A DNA stretch of 64,000 nucleotides. It comes from Streptomyces iakyrus. GTDB taxonomy: Bacteria; Actinomycetota; Actinomycetes; Streptomycetales; Streptomycetaceae. The position numbers were made by a program, and so were the translations under genes. The stretch lies in the NCBI RefSeq assembly GCF_000717055.1, contig NZ_JNXI01000011.1, positions 1-64,000 of the forward strand, in the 5' to 3' direction. Under the pieces are notes generated by a model. That model saw only the letters and a list, made by a program, of their open reading frames with translations. It searched no databases and had not been told where the DNA came from. Numbering within the stretch: the stretch's first letter is position 1; every line of letters begins with the position of its first letter. Positions 1 through 10,197 of this stretch are shown here, piece by piece.

Positions 1-612
1 GAACTTCTTCGCCAACACCCCCGACATCCTGCACGCCTACCTCCAGCACGGCGGCCGGCCCGCCTTCGAGGTCCGGGCCGTGCTCGCGGCGACCCTCTCG
101 CCCACCTGGGGCATCTACTCCGGCTACGAGCTGTGTGAGAACACCCCGCTGAAGGAGGGCAGCGAGGAGTACCTGGACTCGGAGAAGTACCAGCTCAGGC
201 ACCGTGACTGGGACGCCGCCGAACGCGAGGGCCGCACCATCACCCCGCTGCTCACCCGGCTCAACACCATGCGGCGGGAGCACCCCGCGCTGCACCGGCT
301 CAGGAACCTCCGCTTCCACCACACCGACAACGACGCGCTCATCGCGTACAGCAAGCGCAGCGGATCCGATGCCGTCCTGGTGGTCGCGAACCTCGACCCG
401 CACCACGCCCAGGAGGCCACGGTCTCGCTGGACATGCCGCAACTCGGCCTGGACTGGCACGAGCCGGTGCCGGTGCGCGACGAGCTCACCGGCGAGACCT
501 ATCGCTGGGGGCGCAACAACTACGTGCGGTTGGAGCCGGGGCGGGCTCCCGCGCACGTCTTCCACGTCCAGTCCCCGCCCGCCGCGCACGCGATCGGAGG
601 GGCAGGAACGTC

Positions 613-616
<4 letters not shown>
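1..616 (+). CDS. glgE: Alpha-1,4-glucan:maltose-1-phosphate maltosyltransferase, C-terminal part
   Basis: This is the 3' end of a gene that begins upstream of the window; the reading frame starts at base 2. GlgE is a cytosolic GH13 enzyme that transfers maltosyl units from maltose-1-phosphate to a growing alpha-1,4-glucan. The visible part carries the end of the barrel (segments such as FFANTPDILHAYLQ and GIYSGYELCENTP) and the C-terminal beta domain ending near ETYRWGRNNYVRLEPG, all typical of actinobacterial GlgE. The stop overlaps the next start as ATGA (613-616), so glgE, treS, maltokinase and glgB are almost certainly co-transcribed. The catalytic core lies outside the window and was not seen. 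Confidence 0.93.
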
Positions 617-1761
<1,145 letters not shown>

Positions 1762-1789
1762 GCCTGCGCCGAGAGAAGGAGGCGTGACC

Positions 1790-3160
1790 ATGCCGAAGAC
1801 CGCATCCCTCCGCCCGGGCCCGGCGCGTCTGGCCGAGCCCATGGAGTCGCTCGGCGGGCTGCTGCGCGACTGGCTGCCCCGGCAGCGCTGGTTCGCGGGC
1901 AAGGACCGGCCCGTCACGGAGCTCGGCCTGCTGTCGATGACCGAGCTCTTCCCGGGCTGCCTGCATCTGCTGGTCCACGCCGGTCACGCCGGCCACACGG
2001 GCGTGCCCTCGCCCGGTGGCGCTCCTCCGGCGGGCGACTGCTACCAACTGCTGCTCGGCGTACGGGAGCATCCGGCGCCGCGGCTCGGGCGGGCGCTCAT
2101 CGGGCGGGTGCAGGAGGGGCCGCTGGCCGGGCTGACGGTCTACGACGCGCTGCACGACCCCCGTTCGGCCCAGCTCCTGCTGGACCGGCTGCGGCACCCG
2201 GGTTCCGCGGGCCCCCTGCGCTTCGACTGCGACCCGGATCACCAGGTGCCCGCGGGGCTGGTGCCGCGGCTGCTGGACGCCGAGCAGTCCAACTCCTCTC
2301 TGGTGTACGGCGACGAGTACATCCTGAAGGTCTTCCGGCGCATCCAGCCGGGTGTCAACCCGGACCTGGAGGTGCCGGGCGCGCTGGCCCGCCAGGGCTG
2401 CCACCGTGTCCCCGCGCCCGTGGCCTGGTTCCAGACGAAGCATCCGTTCAAGGCCACCCTCGGCGTGCTCCAGCCGTATCTGCGGGACGCCTCCGACGGC
2501 TGGACGCTGGGGCTGAACGCGCTGGCCTCCGGGGACGACTTCACCGTCCAGGCCCGGGCGCTGGGCGCGGCCACGGCCGAGGTGCACCTGGCGCTGGCGT
2601 CGGCGTTCCCCGTCGGCGGGCCCGGGGAGAACGGGCAGACGGCGGCCGCGATGATCGACCGGCTGGACGCCGCCGCGCACTGCGTGCCCGCGCTGCAGCC
2701 GTTCGTGCCGGGCCTGCGGACCGCGTTCGCCGCGCTCGCCGGCTGCGACCCGGGGCCGCCCGCCCAGCGCATCCACGGCGATCTGCACCTGGGCCAGGTG
2801 CTGCGGGCCGGGCGCGAGTGGTTCGTCATCGACTTCGAGGGCGAGCCGTCCCGGCCGCTCTCCGAACGGCGCAGCGCCCACTCCCCGGTGCGGGACATCG
2901 CCGGGATGCTGCGTTCCTTCGACTACGCCGCCCGGCAGCGCCGCCCCTGGCGCCCGGAGTGGGCCCGCCGCTGCCGCGAGGCCTACTGCGCGGGCTACGC
3001 CGCCCGCGCCGGCTGGGACCCCCGCAAGAAGCACGGACTGCTCCGCGCCTATGAGACGGACCGGGCCGTGTACGAGGTGCTGTACGAGGCACGGCACCGC
3101 CCCGACTGGCTGCCTGTACCGATGGCGGCGATCGAGCGCCTCGCCGTGAGAGGAGACTGA
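1790..3160 (+). CDS. mak: Maltokinase (Pep2)
   Basis: It phosphorylates maltose with ATP to maltose-1-phosphate, the GlgE substrate; cytosolic. The 456 residues match the actinobacterial maltokinase family in length. Visible marks are the N-terminal LPRQRWFAGK segment, an IHGDLHLGQVL catalytic loop near residue 330 and VIDFEGEPSRPL just after it, giving the two Asp residues of the kinase-like fold. I chose ATG at 1790 because GGAGG lies 7 nt upstream; the in-frame GTG at 1784 touches that site. It follows treS by 28 bp and precedes glgB by 3 bp. In Mycobacterium tuberculosis treS and pep2 are likewise linked. With treS broken here, the maltose would have to come from elsewhere. Confidence 0.92.
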   Translation: MPKTASLRPGPARLAEPMESLGGLLRDWLPRQRWFAGKDRPVTELGLLSMTELFPGCLHLLVHAGHAGHTGVPSPGGAPPAGDCYQLLLGVREHPAPRLGRALIGRVQEGPLAGLTVYDALHDPRSAQLLLDRLRHPGSAGPLRFDCDPDHQVPAGLVPRLLDAEQSNSSLVYGDEYILKVFRRIQPGVNPDLEVPGALARQGCHRVPAPVAWFQTKHPFKATLGVLQPYLRDASDGWTLGLNALASGDDFTVQARALGAATAEVHLALASAFPVGGPGENGQTAAAMIDRLDAAAHCVPALQPFVPGLRTAFAALAGCDPGPPAQRIHGDLHLGQVLRAGREWFVIDFEGEPSRPLSERRSAHSPVRDIAGMLRSFDYAARQRRPWRPEWARRCREAYCAGYAARAGWDPRKKHGLLRAYETDRAVYEVLYEARHRPDWLPVPMAAIERLAVRGD

Positions 3161-3163
3161 GCC

Positions 3164-5371
3164 GTGGCCCTGCGCGACACCTCAATCCCGGAGCCGTCCG
3201 GCCCGGTCCCGGGCACGACCGCGCCCGCCTTGAGCCCCGAGGACCGCGGGCGCCTGCTGGCGGGTGCCCACCACGATCCGCACGCGCTGCTGGGCGCCCA
3301 CCCGGTCCCGGCCGGGATCGTGTTCCGGGCGCTGCGCCCCTTCGCCCGCTCCGTGAGCGTCGTGACCGACGGCAGGCGCACCGCCCTCGTCTCCGAGGGT
3401 GACGGCCTCTTCTCGGGCGTGCTGCCGCTGGACGCGGTCCCCGCGTACACGCTGCACGTGGCGTACGAGGAGGGCGAGCAGGAGACGCCCGACCCGTACC
3501 GCTTCCTGCCCGCGCTCGGCGAGCTCGACCTGCACCTGATCCGGGAGGGCCGGCACGAGCAGCTGTGGCAGGCGCTCGGCGCGCAGCCCATGACCCACGA
3601 GGGCGTCGAGGGCACCCGGTTCACCGTGTGGGCGCCGAACGCCCAGGGCGTGCGGGTGGCCACGGACTTCACCCACTGGGACGGGACGCAGTTCCCGATG
3701 CGGTCCCTGGGCGCCTCGGGCGTGTGGGAGCTGTTCCTGCCGGGTGTCGGCGAGGGCACCGCGTACAAGTTCGAGATCCACTCCCGGTACGGACACCGCT
3801 TCCTCAAGGCCGACCCGATGGCCCGGCGCTGCGAGGAGCCGCCCAACACGGCCTCCATCGTGACGGCCTCGCACTACGAGTGGGGTGACGGCGCGTGGAT
3901 GGCGCACCGCGCCGACACCCCGGTGCACGAGGCGCCGTTCTCGGTGTACGAGGTGCACCTGGCGTCGTGGCGGCCGGGGCTGACGTACCGGCAGCTCGCG
4001 GAGGAGCTCCCGGCGTACGTGAAGGACATGGGTTTCACCCACGTCGAGCTGATGCCGGTCGCCGAGCATCCCTTCCACGGTTCCTGGGGCTATCAGGTCA
4101 CCGGGTTCTACGCGCCGACGTCCCGGCTCGGCACACCGGACGACTTCCGGTTCTTCGTCGACGCCTGCCACCGGGCCGGCATCGGTGTGATCATGGACTG
4201 GGTGCCGGCGCATTTCCCGAAGGACGACTGGGCGCTGGCCCGGTTCGACGGGGAGCCGCTGTACGAGCCCGGTGACGACCGGCGTGCGGAGCACCCGGAC
4301 TGGGGCACGTACGAGTTCGACTTCGGCCGCACCGAGGTGCGCAACTTCCTGGTCGCGAACGCCGTGTACTGGTGCGAGGAGTTCCACATCGACGGCCTGC
4401 GCGTGGACGCCGTCGCATCCATGCTCTACCTCGACTACTCGCGCGAGGACGGCCAGTGGGAGCCGAACGCCTACGGCGGCCGGGAGGACCTGGCCGCCAT
4501 GGGATTCCTGCAGGAGATGAACGCGACCGTGTACCGGCGGGCCCCGGGCGTGGTCACGATCGCGGAGGAGTCCACCGCCTGGGGCGGGGTGACCCGGCCG
4601 ACCGACGCCGGCGGGCTCGGCTTCGGGCTGAAGTGGAACATGGGCTGGATGCACGATTCGCTGGAGTACATCGCGCACGAGCCGGTGCACCGCAAGTACC
4701 ACCACCACGAGATGACGTTCTCGATGGTGTACGCCTACAGCGAGAACTACGTCCTGCCGATCTCCCACGACGAGGTCGTGCACGGCAAGCAGGCGCTGGT
4801 GTCGAAGATGCCCGGCGACTGGTGGCAGCGGCGGGCCACCCACCGGGCCTACCTCGGCTTCATGTGGGGCCACCCGGGCAAGCAACTGCTTTTCATGGGG
4901 CAGGAGTTCGCGCAGGGCGCCGAGTGGTCGGTGGAGCACGGCCCGGAGTGGTGGCTGCTCGACGACGGCTACCACTCCGCGGGCGACCACCGGGGCGTGC
5001 GCGATCTGGTGCGCGACCTGAACGCGGCTTACCGGGCGACTCCGGCGCTGTGGCAGTGCGACACCCGCCCGGAGGGCTTCCGGTGGGTGGCGGTGGACTC
5101 GGCGGACGACAACGTCTTCGCGTTCCTGCGCTACGACGCCGAGAGCAGGCCGCTGCTGGCGGTGTCGAACTTCTCCCCCGTCGTCCGGCAGGACTACGGC
5201 CTGTGGGTGCCGGGGGACGTCGTCGCCTGGGAGGAGCGCCTCAACACCGACGACACGCGTTACGGCGGCAGCGGTGTCACCAACCCGGATCCGGTCAAAC
5301 CGGAGGAGGGCCACGTGCGGGTCACGCTGCCTCCGCTGGCCACGGTGTGGCTGACGCCGTCCGCCGGGTGA
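3164..5371 (+). CDS. glgB: 1,4-alpha-glucan branching enzyme
   Basis: GlgB makes alpha-1,6 branches in the glucan extended by GlgE. The 735 residues contain an N-terminal beta-sandwich region, the CBM48 segment (about 120-220, including [15 protein letters not shown]) and a GH13 barrel. Region [11 protein letters not shown] puts the nucleophile at about Asp415, IAEESTAW puts the acid/base at about Glu468, and the SHDEVVHGK motif puts the third carboxylate at about Asp536. The start is GTG at 3164 with GAGGAG 8 nt before it. It is the last gene of the operon; a strong hairpin follows at 5421-5452. The gene looks intact, unlike treS. Confidence 0.95.
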   Translation: MALRDTSIPEPSGPVPGTTAPALSPEDRGRLLAGAHHDPHALLGAHPVPAGIVFRALRPFARSVSVVTDGRRTALVSEGDGLFSGVLPLDAVPAYTLHVAYEEGEQETPDPYRFLPALGELDLHLIREGRHEQLWQALGAQPMTHEGVEGTRFTVWAPNAQGVRVATDFTHWDGTQFPMRSLGASGVWELFLPGVGEGTAYKFEIHSRYGHRFLKADPMARRCEEPPNTASIVTASHYEWGDGAWMAHRADTPVHEAPFSVYEVHLASWRPGLTYRQLAEELPAYVKDMGFTHVELMPVAEHPFHGSWGYQVTGFYAPTSRLGTPDDFRFFVDACHRAGIGVIMDWVPAHFPKDDWALARFDGEPLYEPGDDRRAEHPDWGTYEFDFGRTEVRNFLVANAVYWCEEFHIDGLRVDAVASMLYLDYSREDGQWEPNAYGGREDLAAMGFLQEMNATVYRRAPGVVTIAEESTAWGGVTRPTDAGGLGFGLKWNMGWMHDSLEYIAHEPVHRKYHHHEMTFSMVYAYSENYVLPISHDEVVHGKQALVSKMPGDWWQRRATHRAYLGFMWGHPGKQLLFMGQEFAQGAEWSVEHGPEWWLLDDGYHSAGDHRGVRDLVRDLNAAYRATPALWQCDTRPEGFRWVAVDSADDNVFAFLRYDAESRPLLAVSNFSPVVRQDYGLWVPGDVVAWEERLNTDDTRYGGSGVTNPDPVKPEEGHVRVTLPPLATVWLTPSAG

Positions 5372-5420
5372 AGTCCCGCCGTCCCACCAGGTGTCCTCCC
5401 CGCTGAGAGGGGCACTGGAG

Positions 5421-5452
5421 GTCGTACCACCGGGAGCACCCGGCGGTACGAC
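5421..5452 (+). terminator. Hairpin after glgB
   Basis: Arms of 14 bases (5421-5434 and 5439-5452) pair at 13 of 14 positions around a 4-nt loop AGCA. It lies 50 bp after the glgB stop and ends 29 bp before the next start. There is no T-run, which is common for streptomycete terminators. It could also act as a processing or partial read-through element. Confidence 0.6.
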
Positions 5453-5481
5453 GCGGCAGGGCACAGAAGGGCGGGCATCAG

Positions 5482-6570
5482 GTGCGCACCGTGGGAGTGG
5501 AGGAGGAACTCCTCCTGGTCGATCCGGAGACCGGGGAACCGCGGGCGCTGTCCGCAGCGGTGCTCGCCCGGGCGGAGAAGAACGGCGCGGATCAGGACGT
5601 GTTCGAGAAGGAACTCCACGAGCAGATGCTGGAGTTCGCCACGCATCCGCAGTCGTCCATGGAGAGCCTGCGCGCGGAGATCGTCCGCTGCCGTACGGAG
5701 GCGGCGCAGCACGCGGAGGAGATCGGCTGCACTGTGGCGGCGCTCGCCACCTCACCGCTGCCGGTCAGCCCCGCCGTCGGCTTCGGCCGGCGCTACCAGT
5801 GGATGGCGGACCAGTACGGCATCGCCACCCGGGAGCAGCTCGTCATGGGCTGCCACGTGCACGTGTCGGTCGAGTCCGACGAGGAGGGCGTCGCGGTCGT
5901 CGACCGGCTGCGGCCCTGGCTCCCGGTGCTGCGGGCGATCAGCGCGAACTCGCCGTTCTGGCAGGGCAAGGACACCGGCTACAACAGCTACCGCAGCCGG
6001 GTGTGGCTGCGCTGGCCGTCGGCCGGGCCGACCGAGATCTTCGGCTCGGCCGAGCGGTACCACCGTCTGATCGCCGACATGGTGGCCACCGGGGCGCTCC
6101 TCGACGACGGGATGATCTACTTCGACGCGCGGCTGTCGCAGCGGTACCCGACCGTGGAGCTGCGCGTCTCGGACGTCTGTCTGCACTCCGGCACGGCCGT
6201 GCTGATCGCCACGCTGGTCCGGGGGCTGGTCGAGACCGCCGCGCGTGAGTGGCGAGCCGGCTGTGAGCCGCTCGACCACAGTGTCAGTCTGCTGCGGCTG
6301 GCCGACTGGCGGGCGGCCCGGTCCGGACTCGCGGGCGAGCTGCTGCACCCCGCGACCATGCGGCGGATGCCCGCCGAGGCCGTCGTCCGCGCCCTGCTGG
6401 ACCACGTGGAGGAGGCCCTCGACGGTACGGGCGACCTGGCGCGGGCCGAGGCCGCCTGTGACGAGCTGCTGCGGGAGGGCAACGGGGCTCAGGTGCAGCG
6501 CGCGCTGATGGAGCGCACGGGGAGTCTGCGGGACGTCGTCACGGAGTGCGTCCGCCGTACGCAGGCGTGA
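5482..6570 (+). CDS. Carboxylate-amine ligase, YbdK / glutamate-cysteine ligase 2 family
   Basis: The 362-residue protein begins MRTVGVEEELLLVDPETGEP, the hallmark of the GCS2/YbdK ATP-grasp-like family, in which enzymes join a carboxylate to an amine with ATP. Other family marks are the central GCHVHVSVES segment near residue 125 and YRSRVWLRWPSAGP near residue 170. The E. coli relative has weak gamma-glutamyl-cysteine ligase activity; the true substrate here is unknown. Streptomycetes use mycothiol, so glutathione synthesis is not expected. The start is GTG at 5482 with only a weak upstream AAGGGCGGG. It is separated from the GlgE operon by a hairpin. Confidence 0.88.
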   Translation: MRTVGVEEELLLVDPETGEPRALSAAVLARAEKNGADQDVFEKELHEQMLEFATHPQSSMESLRAEIVRCRTEAAQHAEEIGCTVAALATSPLPVSPAVGFGRRYQWMADQYGIATREQLVMGCHVHVSVESDEEGVAVVDRLRPWLPVLRAISANSPFWQGKDTGYNSYRSRVWLRWPSAGPTEIFGSAERYHRLIADMVATGALLDDGMIYFDARLSQRYPTVELRVSDVCLHSGTAVLIATLVRGLVETAAREWRAGCEPLDHSVSLLRLADWRAARSGLAGELLHPATMRRMPAEAVVRALLDHVEEALDGTGDLARAEAACDELLREGNGAQVQRALMERTGSLRDVVTECVRRTQA

Positions 6571-6598
6571 GGCGTCCCGGCATGCCCGGACGGTGGGT

Positions 6599-6832
6599 TC
6601 AGAGGATCAGGACGAGGGCGTAGGCCAGGAAGAACGCCGCGATCAGCACGGTGACGACGATGATCACGGTCAGCGGGGCCTTGGCCCAGCCCTTGGTGGG
6701 GTTGTGGGTCCCGCGGGGCAGCGTCTCCGGCATGCTGCTCTCCGCGGGCGGGGTCTCGCCCGGCGGTACACCGCCGCCGGGTTCCAGACCTGGGGTGCGT
6801 TCGGGTTCGGGATCGGGGCTGATGTGAGTCAT
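6599..6832 (-). CDS. DUF6480 family small membrane protein
   Basis: A 77-residue protein with a Pro/Gly/Glu-rich N-terminal half (LEPGGGVPPGETPPAES), a conserved THNPTKGWAKAP stretch and one C-terminal membrane helix (about residues 52-76, VIIVVTVLIAAFFLAYALVL). This pattern fits DUF6480, a streptomycete family of unknown function. It converges on the ligase gene, ending 29 bp from it, and its start is divergent from the acyl-CoA synthetase. Confidence 0.75.
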   Translation of the reverse strand: MTHISPDPEPERTPGLEPGGGVPPGETPPAESSMPETLPRGTHNPTKGWAKAPLTVIIVVTVLIAAFFLAYALVLIL

Positions 6833-6983
6833 GCCGTCCGGGTCCCCCGATCACGCCGGGATCATCAGCGGGTCCAGTTCCGTATTTTCCGACCCCGAAG
6901 GGTCTCGACTCGACTACATTCGAGCACCGCCGATGACGGTACCCGTCGGCAATGTCACACCCCGTACACGTCAGGAGCAGTGC

Positions 6984-8882
6984 ATGCGCGACCTCGCCCT
7001 CGCTCCCCGGGCCGTGGCGCCCCTGACCGGCGGGCTCGCCGACAGCGTCTTCGAGACGGCGGACCGCGAACCGACCCGGCCGATGCTCGCCCGCCGGGCC
7101 GACCCCGCCTCCACGGCCTGGGAGGAGGTGACGGCGATCGAGCTGCGCGACGAGGTGGTGGACGCCGCCAAGGGGCTGATCGCCTCGGGGATCGCACCGG
7201 GCCATCGTGTGGCGATCATGGCGCGCACCCGGTTCGAGTGGACGATCCTGTGCTATGCGCTGTGGTCCGTGGGCGCCGAGGTCGTCCCGGTCTACCCGAC
7301 GGCGTCACGCGACCAAGTGGAGTGGATCCTGCGGGACGCGGGCTGTGTGGCCGTGGTCGTCGAGGACGAGCAGGGCGTGATGACCGTCGGCTCGGTGTGC
7401 GCGTCGCTGCCGCTGCTGCGTCACGTCTGGCAGCTGGACGCGGGCGCCCTGGCGGACCTGGCGGCGCGTGGCGAGCTGATCCCGCTCGCCACGGTCGACT
7501 CGATGCGCCGCATCGTCCTGCCGGACTCCACGGCCGTCATCGCCTACACCTCCGGCACCTCCGGCCGGGCCATGGGCTGCGCGCTCAGCCACCGCAACCT
7601 CGCCGGCCCCTGCGACACGCTGCTGGCGGGCTGGGGGCACACGGCGGCGCCGCGCGGGGAGCAGGGCTCCGTGCTCGCGTTCCTGCCCTTCTCCCATGTG
7701 TACGGGCTGATGATCCAGGGGCTGTGCGTGCGCGGCGGGCTGTTGATGGGGCACCAGGCCGATCTGAGCGGGGAGGCGCTGTCCGCGGCGCTGCGGTCGT
7801 TCCGGCCCACGTACCTCTACGCGGTTCCGTCGGTCCTGGAGAAGATCTACAAGAACTTCCTGCGCACCGCCCAGCAGGGCGGCCACGGCGCCCTCTTCGA
7901 GCGGGCCGCCGAGACCGCCCGGGACTTCGCCGCGGCCCTGGAGCGCCAGCGGCTGGGCCGCGGCCGCGGGCCCGGCTTCGACCTGCGGCTCCAGCACGCG
8001 CTGTACGAGCGCACGGTGTACCGCAGGCTGCGGGCCGCGCTGGGCGGACGGGTGCGGCGGGCGACGTCGGGCGGTTCCCCCCTCAGCCGCGAGCTGTCCC
8101 TCTTCTACGAGGGCATCGGCATCTACGTGCACGACGGGTACGGCCTGACGGAGACCGCGGGCGGGGTGACGATGCAGCCGCTCGGCCGGGAGAAGTCCGG
8201 GACGGTCGGGCAGGCCCTGCCCGGCATGGAGATCCAGGTGGCCGAGGACGGGGAGATCCTGGTGCGGGGACCCTCGGTGTTCCAGGGCTACGTGGGCGAC
8301 CAGGCCGCCACCCGGGCCGCCCTGCGCGGCGGGTGGCTCGCCACCGGCGACCTCGGGCAGCTGGACACGGAGGGCTACCTGACGATCACCGGCCGCAAGA
8401 AGGACATCATCATCACCAGCAGCGGCAAGAGCGTCGCCCCGCTGGCACTGGAGCAGCGGCTGCGGATGCACCCGCTCATCCACCAGGCGGTGGTGGTCGG
8501 CGACAACCGGCCCTGTGTCGGTGCCCTGATCACGCTGGACCCGGAGTTTCTGGCGCACTGGCGGGCCGGGCTGGCGCTCCAGGGCGAGATGCGGGAGGCC
8601 CGGGAGGAGAACGCGCTGCGGGAGGAGGTCGCGCGGGCCGTGGCCGCGGCCAACAGCGTCGTGTCGCCGTCGGAGTCGATCCGGGTGTTCCGGATTCTGC
8701 CGGAGTCGTTCGACGTGACCAACGGGCTGCTCACGCCGTCGATGAAGCTGCGCCGGGACGAGATCGTGCGCCACTACGCTTCCGAGATCGAGGCGATGTA
8801 CCAGTCACGGAGGCGTCCCGGGCGGCCGAGCGCCCCGCAGGAACCGTCGAACTGGGACGAATCCGACAACGTGTTCCGGTGA
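6984..8882 (+). CDS. AMP-forming long-chain acyl-CoA synthetase
   Basis: A 632-residue ANL-superfamily adenylating enzyme that should activate fatty acids to acyl-AMP and then acyl-CoA. Seen in order: the P-loop-like YTSGTSGRAMGC near residue 185, the DGYGLTETAGG motif near residue 385, the TGDLGQLDTEGYLTITGRKK hinge near 455-475 and the SSGKSVAP segment with the C-terminal lysine. The usual P-loop ends in PKG; here it reads RAMG, so both the Pro and the Lys of that loop are replaced. I chose ATG 6984 because AGGAG lies 6 nt upstream; the frame is open further up to 6831 but without a good ribosome site. It most resembles bacterial FadD15-like enzymes. The substrate is unknown. Confidence 0.88.
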   Translation: MRDLALAPRAVAPLTGGLADSVFETADREPTRPMLARRADPASTAWEEVTAIELRDEVVDAAKGLIASGIAPGHRVAIMARTRFEWTILCYALWSVGAEVVPVYPTASRDQVEWILRDAGCVAVVVEDEQGVMTVGSVCASLPLLRHVWQLDAGALADLAARGELIPLATVDSMRRIVLPDSTAVIAYTSGTSGRAMGCALSHRNLAGPCDTLLAGWGHTAAPRGEQGSVLAFLPFSHVYGLMIQGLCVRGGLLMGHQADLSGEALSAALRSFRPTYLYAVPSVLEKIYKNFLRTAQQGGHGALFERAAETARDFAAALERQRLGRGRGPGFDLRLQHALYERTVYRRLRAALGGRVRRATSGGSPLSRELSLFYEGIGIYVHDGYGLTETAGGVTMQPLGREKSGTVGQALPGMEIQVAEDGEILVRGPSVFQGYVGDQAATRAALRGGWLATGDLGQLDTEGYLTITGRKKDIIITSSGKSVAPLALEQRLRMHPLIHQAVVVGDNRPCVGALITLDPEFLAHWRAGLALQGEMREAREENALREEVARAVAAANSVVSPSESIRVFRILPESFDVTNGLLTPSMKLRRDEIVRHYASEIEAMYQSRRRPGRPSAPQEPSNWDESDNVFR

Positions 8883-8948
8883 GCGTGTGGCCGGACGCGT
8901 AGGCCCCGTCCGCTCGGGAACACGCAACAGTGGCGACGCAAGAGAAAG

Positions 8949-8972
8949 GACGACAGCCCTGACGACAGCCCT
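8949..8972. repeat. 12-bp perfect tandem duplication
   Basis: The sequence GACGACAGCCCT occurs twice head to tail (8949-8960 and 8961-8972) in the 117-bp gap between the acyl-CoA synthetase and the RsbW-like gene. It could be a polymorphic slippage site. No known binding motif is recognised. Confidence 0.8.
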
Positions 8973-8999
8973 AGCTGACGCCCGGGCCGGAAAGGCGAT

Positions 9000-9434
9000 A
9001 TGTCAACCGAGCCGCGTGGGGACGACGCCCTGACCTCCGAGGAGATCCCGAGCCGCACGAACAGCTTCGTGGGCGAGCCGCATGACGTGACAGGCGCGCG
9101 GCTGGCCGCGGAGGAGTTCCTGCGTGATCTGGCACGCTCCTCCCCGCCCTCTGCACCCGAGTACTGGGACGACATCCTGCTGGTGGTGACGGAACTGGCC
9201 GCCAACGCCGTCCAGTACGCCCCGGGCCCGTTCGCGCTGCGCATGCGCCGGACGTTCGACGGGGTGCATGTGGTCCTGCACGACACCAGCACCACCGAGC
9301 CCGCCCCTCGCCCCTTCGATCCGCGCAGCGGCGGCGGGGGCATCGGCTGGCATCTGATCCACACGCTGTGCGACCAGGTCAGCGTGGTGGCCGACGACCG
9401 GGGCAAGGACGTGCACGTGTTCATGCCCTGGTGA
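9000..9434 (+). CDS. RsbW-like anti-sigma factor / HATPase serine kinase
   Basis: A 144-residue GHKL ATPase. The N-box reads VVTELAANAVQYA near residues 61-73 and the glycine-rich G2 region reads GGGGIGWHLI near 112-121. Proteins of this kind either sequester a SigB-type sigma factor or phosphorylate a STAS antagonist. No sigma gene is adjacent, but an RsbV-like STAS protein lies 0.76 kb downstream and a SigB-type sigma factor 13 kb away. The start is ATG 9000, with GGAAAGG 4 nt before it, which is a weak site. Partners cannot be assigned from sequence alone, because streptomycetes carry dozens of such kinases. Confidence 0.85.
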   Translation: MSTEPRGDDALTSEEIPSRTNSFVGEPHDVTGARLAAEEFLRDLARSSPPSAPEYWDDILLVVTELAANAVQYAPGPFALRMRRTFDGVHVVLHDTSTTEPAPRPFDPRSGGGGIGWHLIHTLCDQVSVVADDRGKDVHVFMPW

Positions 9435-9473
9435 GCCGGAGCGTCACGGGCGCGCCGCGCCCGTGACCGGCTC
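9433..9473. terminator. Bidirectional hairpin between convergent genes
   Basis: Inner arms 9443-9454 and 9456-9467 are perfect 12-base complements around one base, so the real loop will open to a few bases. Outer arms 9433-9438 (GAGCCG) and 9468-9473 (CGGCTC) extend the structure. It sits exactly between the ends of the RsbW-like gene and the PRC-barrel gene. Confidence 0.75.
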
Positions 9474-9480
9474 GGACGGC

Positions 9481-9852
9481 TCAGACCGCGGCCGTCTCGC
9501 GTGGCGGCAGCCGGTCGTAGTAGTCACCCACGGCCCGCAGGTACTCCCGGTCCCTGGTCTCGCTGTCGGTCTGGAATCGTGGCGCCGCCTTGGTGTCCCC
9601 CCTGCTGCACGCCAGAGTGACCTTCCTCTCCGCCATGTCGATGCCGGTGACGACCCCGGCCGGTACCAGGACACTGCGGCCGAACACCCAGACGCCGGTG
9701 TCGACGACCAGGTGCCGCATGTCGTGCGGGGCGGCCTCCCGGTCCACGTGCCCGATCGTGCCGTCGGTCGCGGCGACGGCGAAGCCGGTCAGGTCCTGCC
9801 CTTCCGTGTGACCGCTGTCCGGCGCGTACGACCAGATTCTGTCGATGGCCAC
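9481..9852 (-). CDS. PRC-barrel domain protein
   Basis: A 123-residue soluble protein whose middle (DLTGFAVAATDGTIGHVDRE to VPAGVVTGIDMAERKVTLA, about residues 18-80) reads as a PRC-barrel fold, found in RNA-processing and photosynthetic proteins and often in stress-gene neighbourhoods of actinobacteria. The C-terminal part (REYLRAVGDYYDRLPP) matches no motif I recognise. I chose GTG 9852: GGAGG lies about 10 nt upstream on this strand, while the longer ATG start at 9933 has no support. Function unknown; the neighbours suggest a stress link. Confidence 0.75.
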   Translation of the reverse strand: MAIDRIWSYAPDSGHTEGQDLTGFAVAATDGTIGHVDREAAPHDMRHLVVDTGVWVFGRSVLVPAGVVTGIDMAERKVTLACSRGDTKAAPRFQTDSETRDREYLRAVGDYYDRLPPRETAAV

Positions 9853-10023
9853 GCTGCCCCATCCTCCCTGGCGATGTGCGGATCGCATCTTCTCCGGCGG
9901 GCGCCTCGCGCCCGCCCCGTCCCACAGCAGCAATTACCCTTCTGCCGCAAGCGCATTCGGCGCACATGCCTGCTACCGCGCGCGACTTCCGGCGGCCGGT
10001 CCCGGCGATGTTCCACCGAGGAG

Positions 10024-10048
10024 GCATGGAGGACGGGTTCCGGGGTAA
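10024..10048 (+). promoter_or_regulatory. Possible SigB-type promoter
   Basis: The streptomycete SigB consensus is GNNT, 14-16 nt, GGGTAY. Here GCAT at 10024 is followed after 15 nt by GGGTAA at 10043, with only the last base off consensus. It points toward the small frame at 10095 and the STAS gene at 10198. Short motif, found by eye. Confidence 0.25.
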
Positions 10049-10094
10049 TCGCGGGTGCGCGGTGACATCCGAGTCCGTGGGTGAAGGGAGGCGC

Positions 10095-10163
10095 ATGAGC
10101 AACGGAATTCGAGTCCGGAGAACGACCGGGATCCCCTCGCACCGCGGTCATCCCCAGAGGTGA
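10095..10163 (+). CDS. Possible 22-residue leader or small protein
   Basis: ATG at 10095 is preceded by AAGGGAGG, but the spacing is short (3-4 nt). The frame reads MSNGIRVRRTTGIPSHRGHP and two more residues, is basic, and stops with TGA at 10161-10163, 34 nt before the STAS start. It matches nothing I recognise and may be chance. Confidence 0.2.
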   Translation: MSNGIRVRRTTGIPSHRGHPQR

Positions 10164-10197
10164 CCAGCCCAGGCCGTAGTACTTGTTGGAGGTATCC

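Larger units (their letters stand above)
9853..10197. other. 345-bp divergent intergenic region
   Basis: The region separates the minus-strand PRC-barrel gene from the plus-strand STAS gene and should hold both promoters. Inside are a possible SigB-type promoter on the plus strand (GCAT at 10024-10027, 15-nt spacer, GGGTAA at 10043-10048) and a possible 22-codon reading frame at 10095-10163. Nothing else is recognised. Confidence 0.5.
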
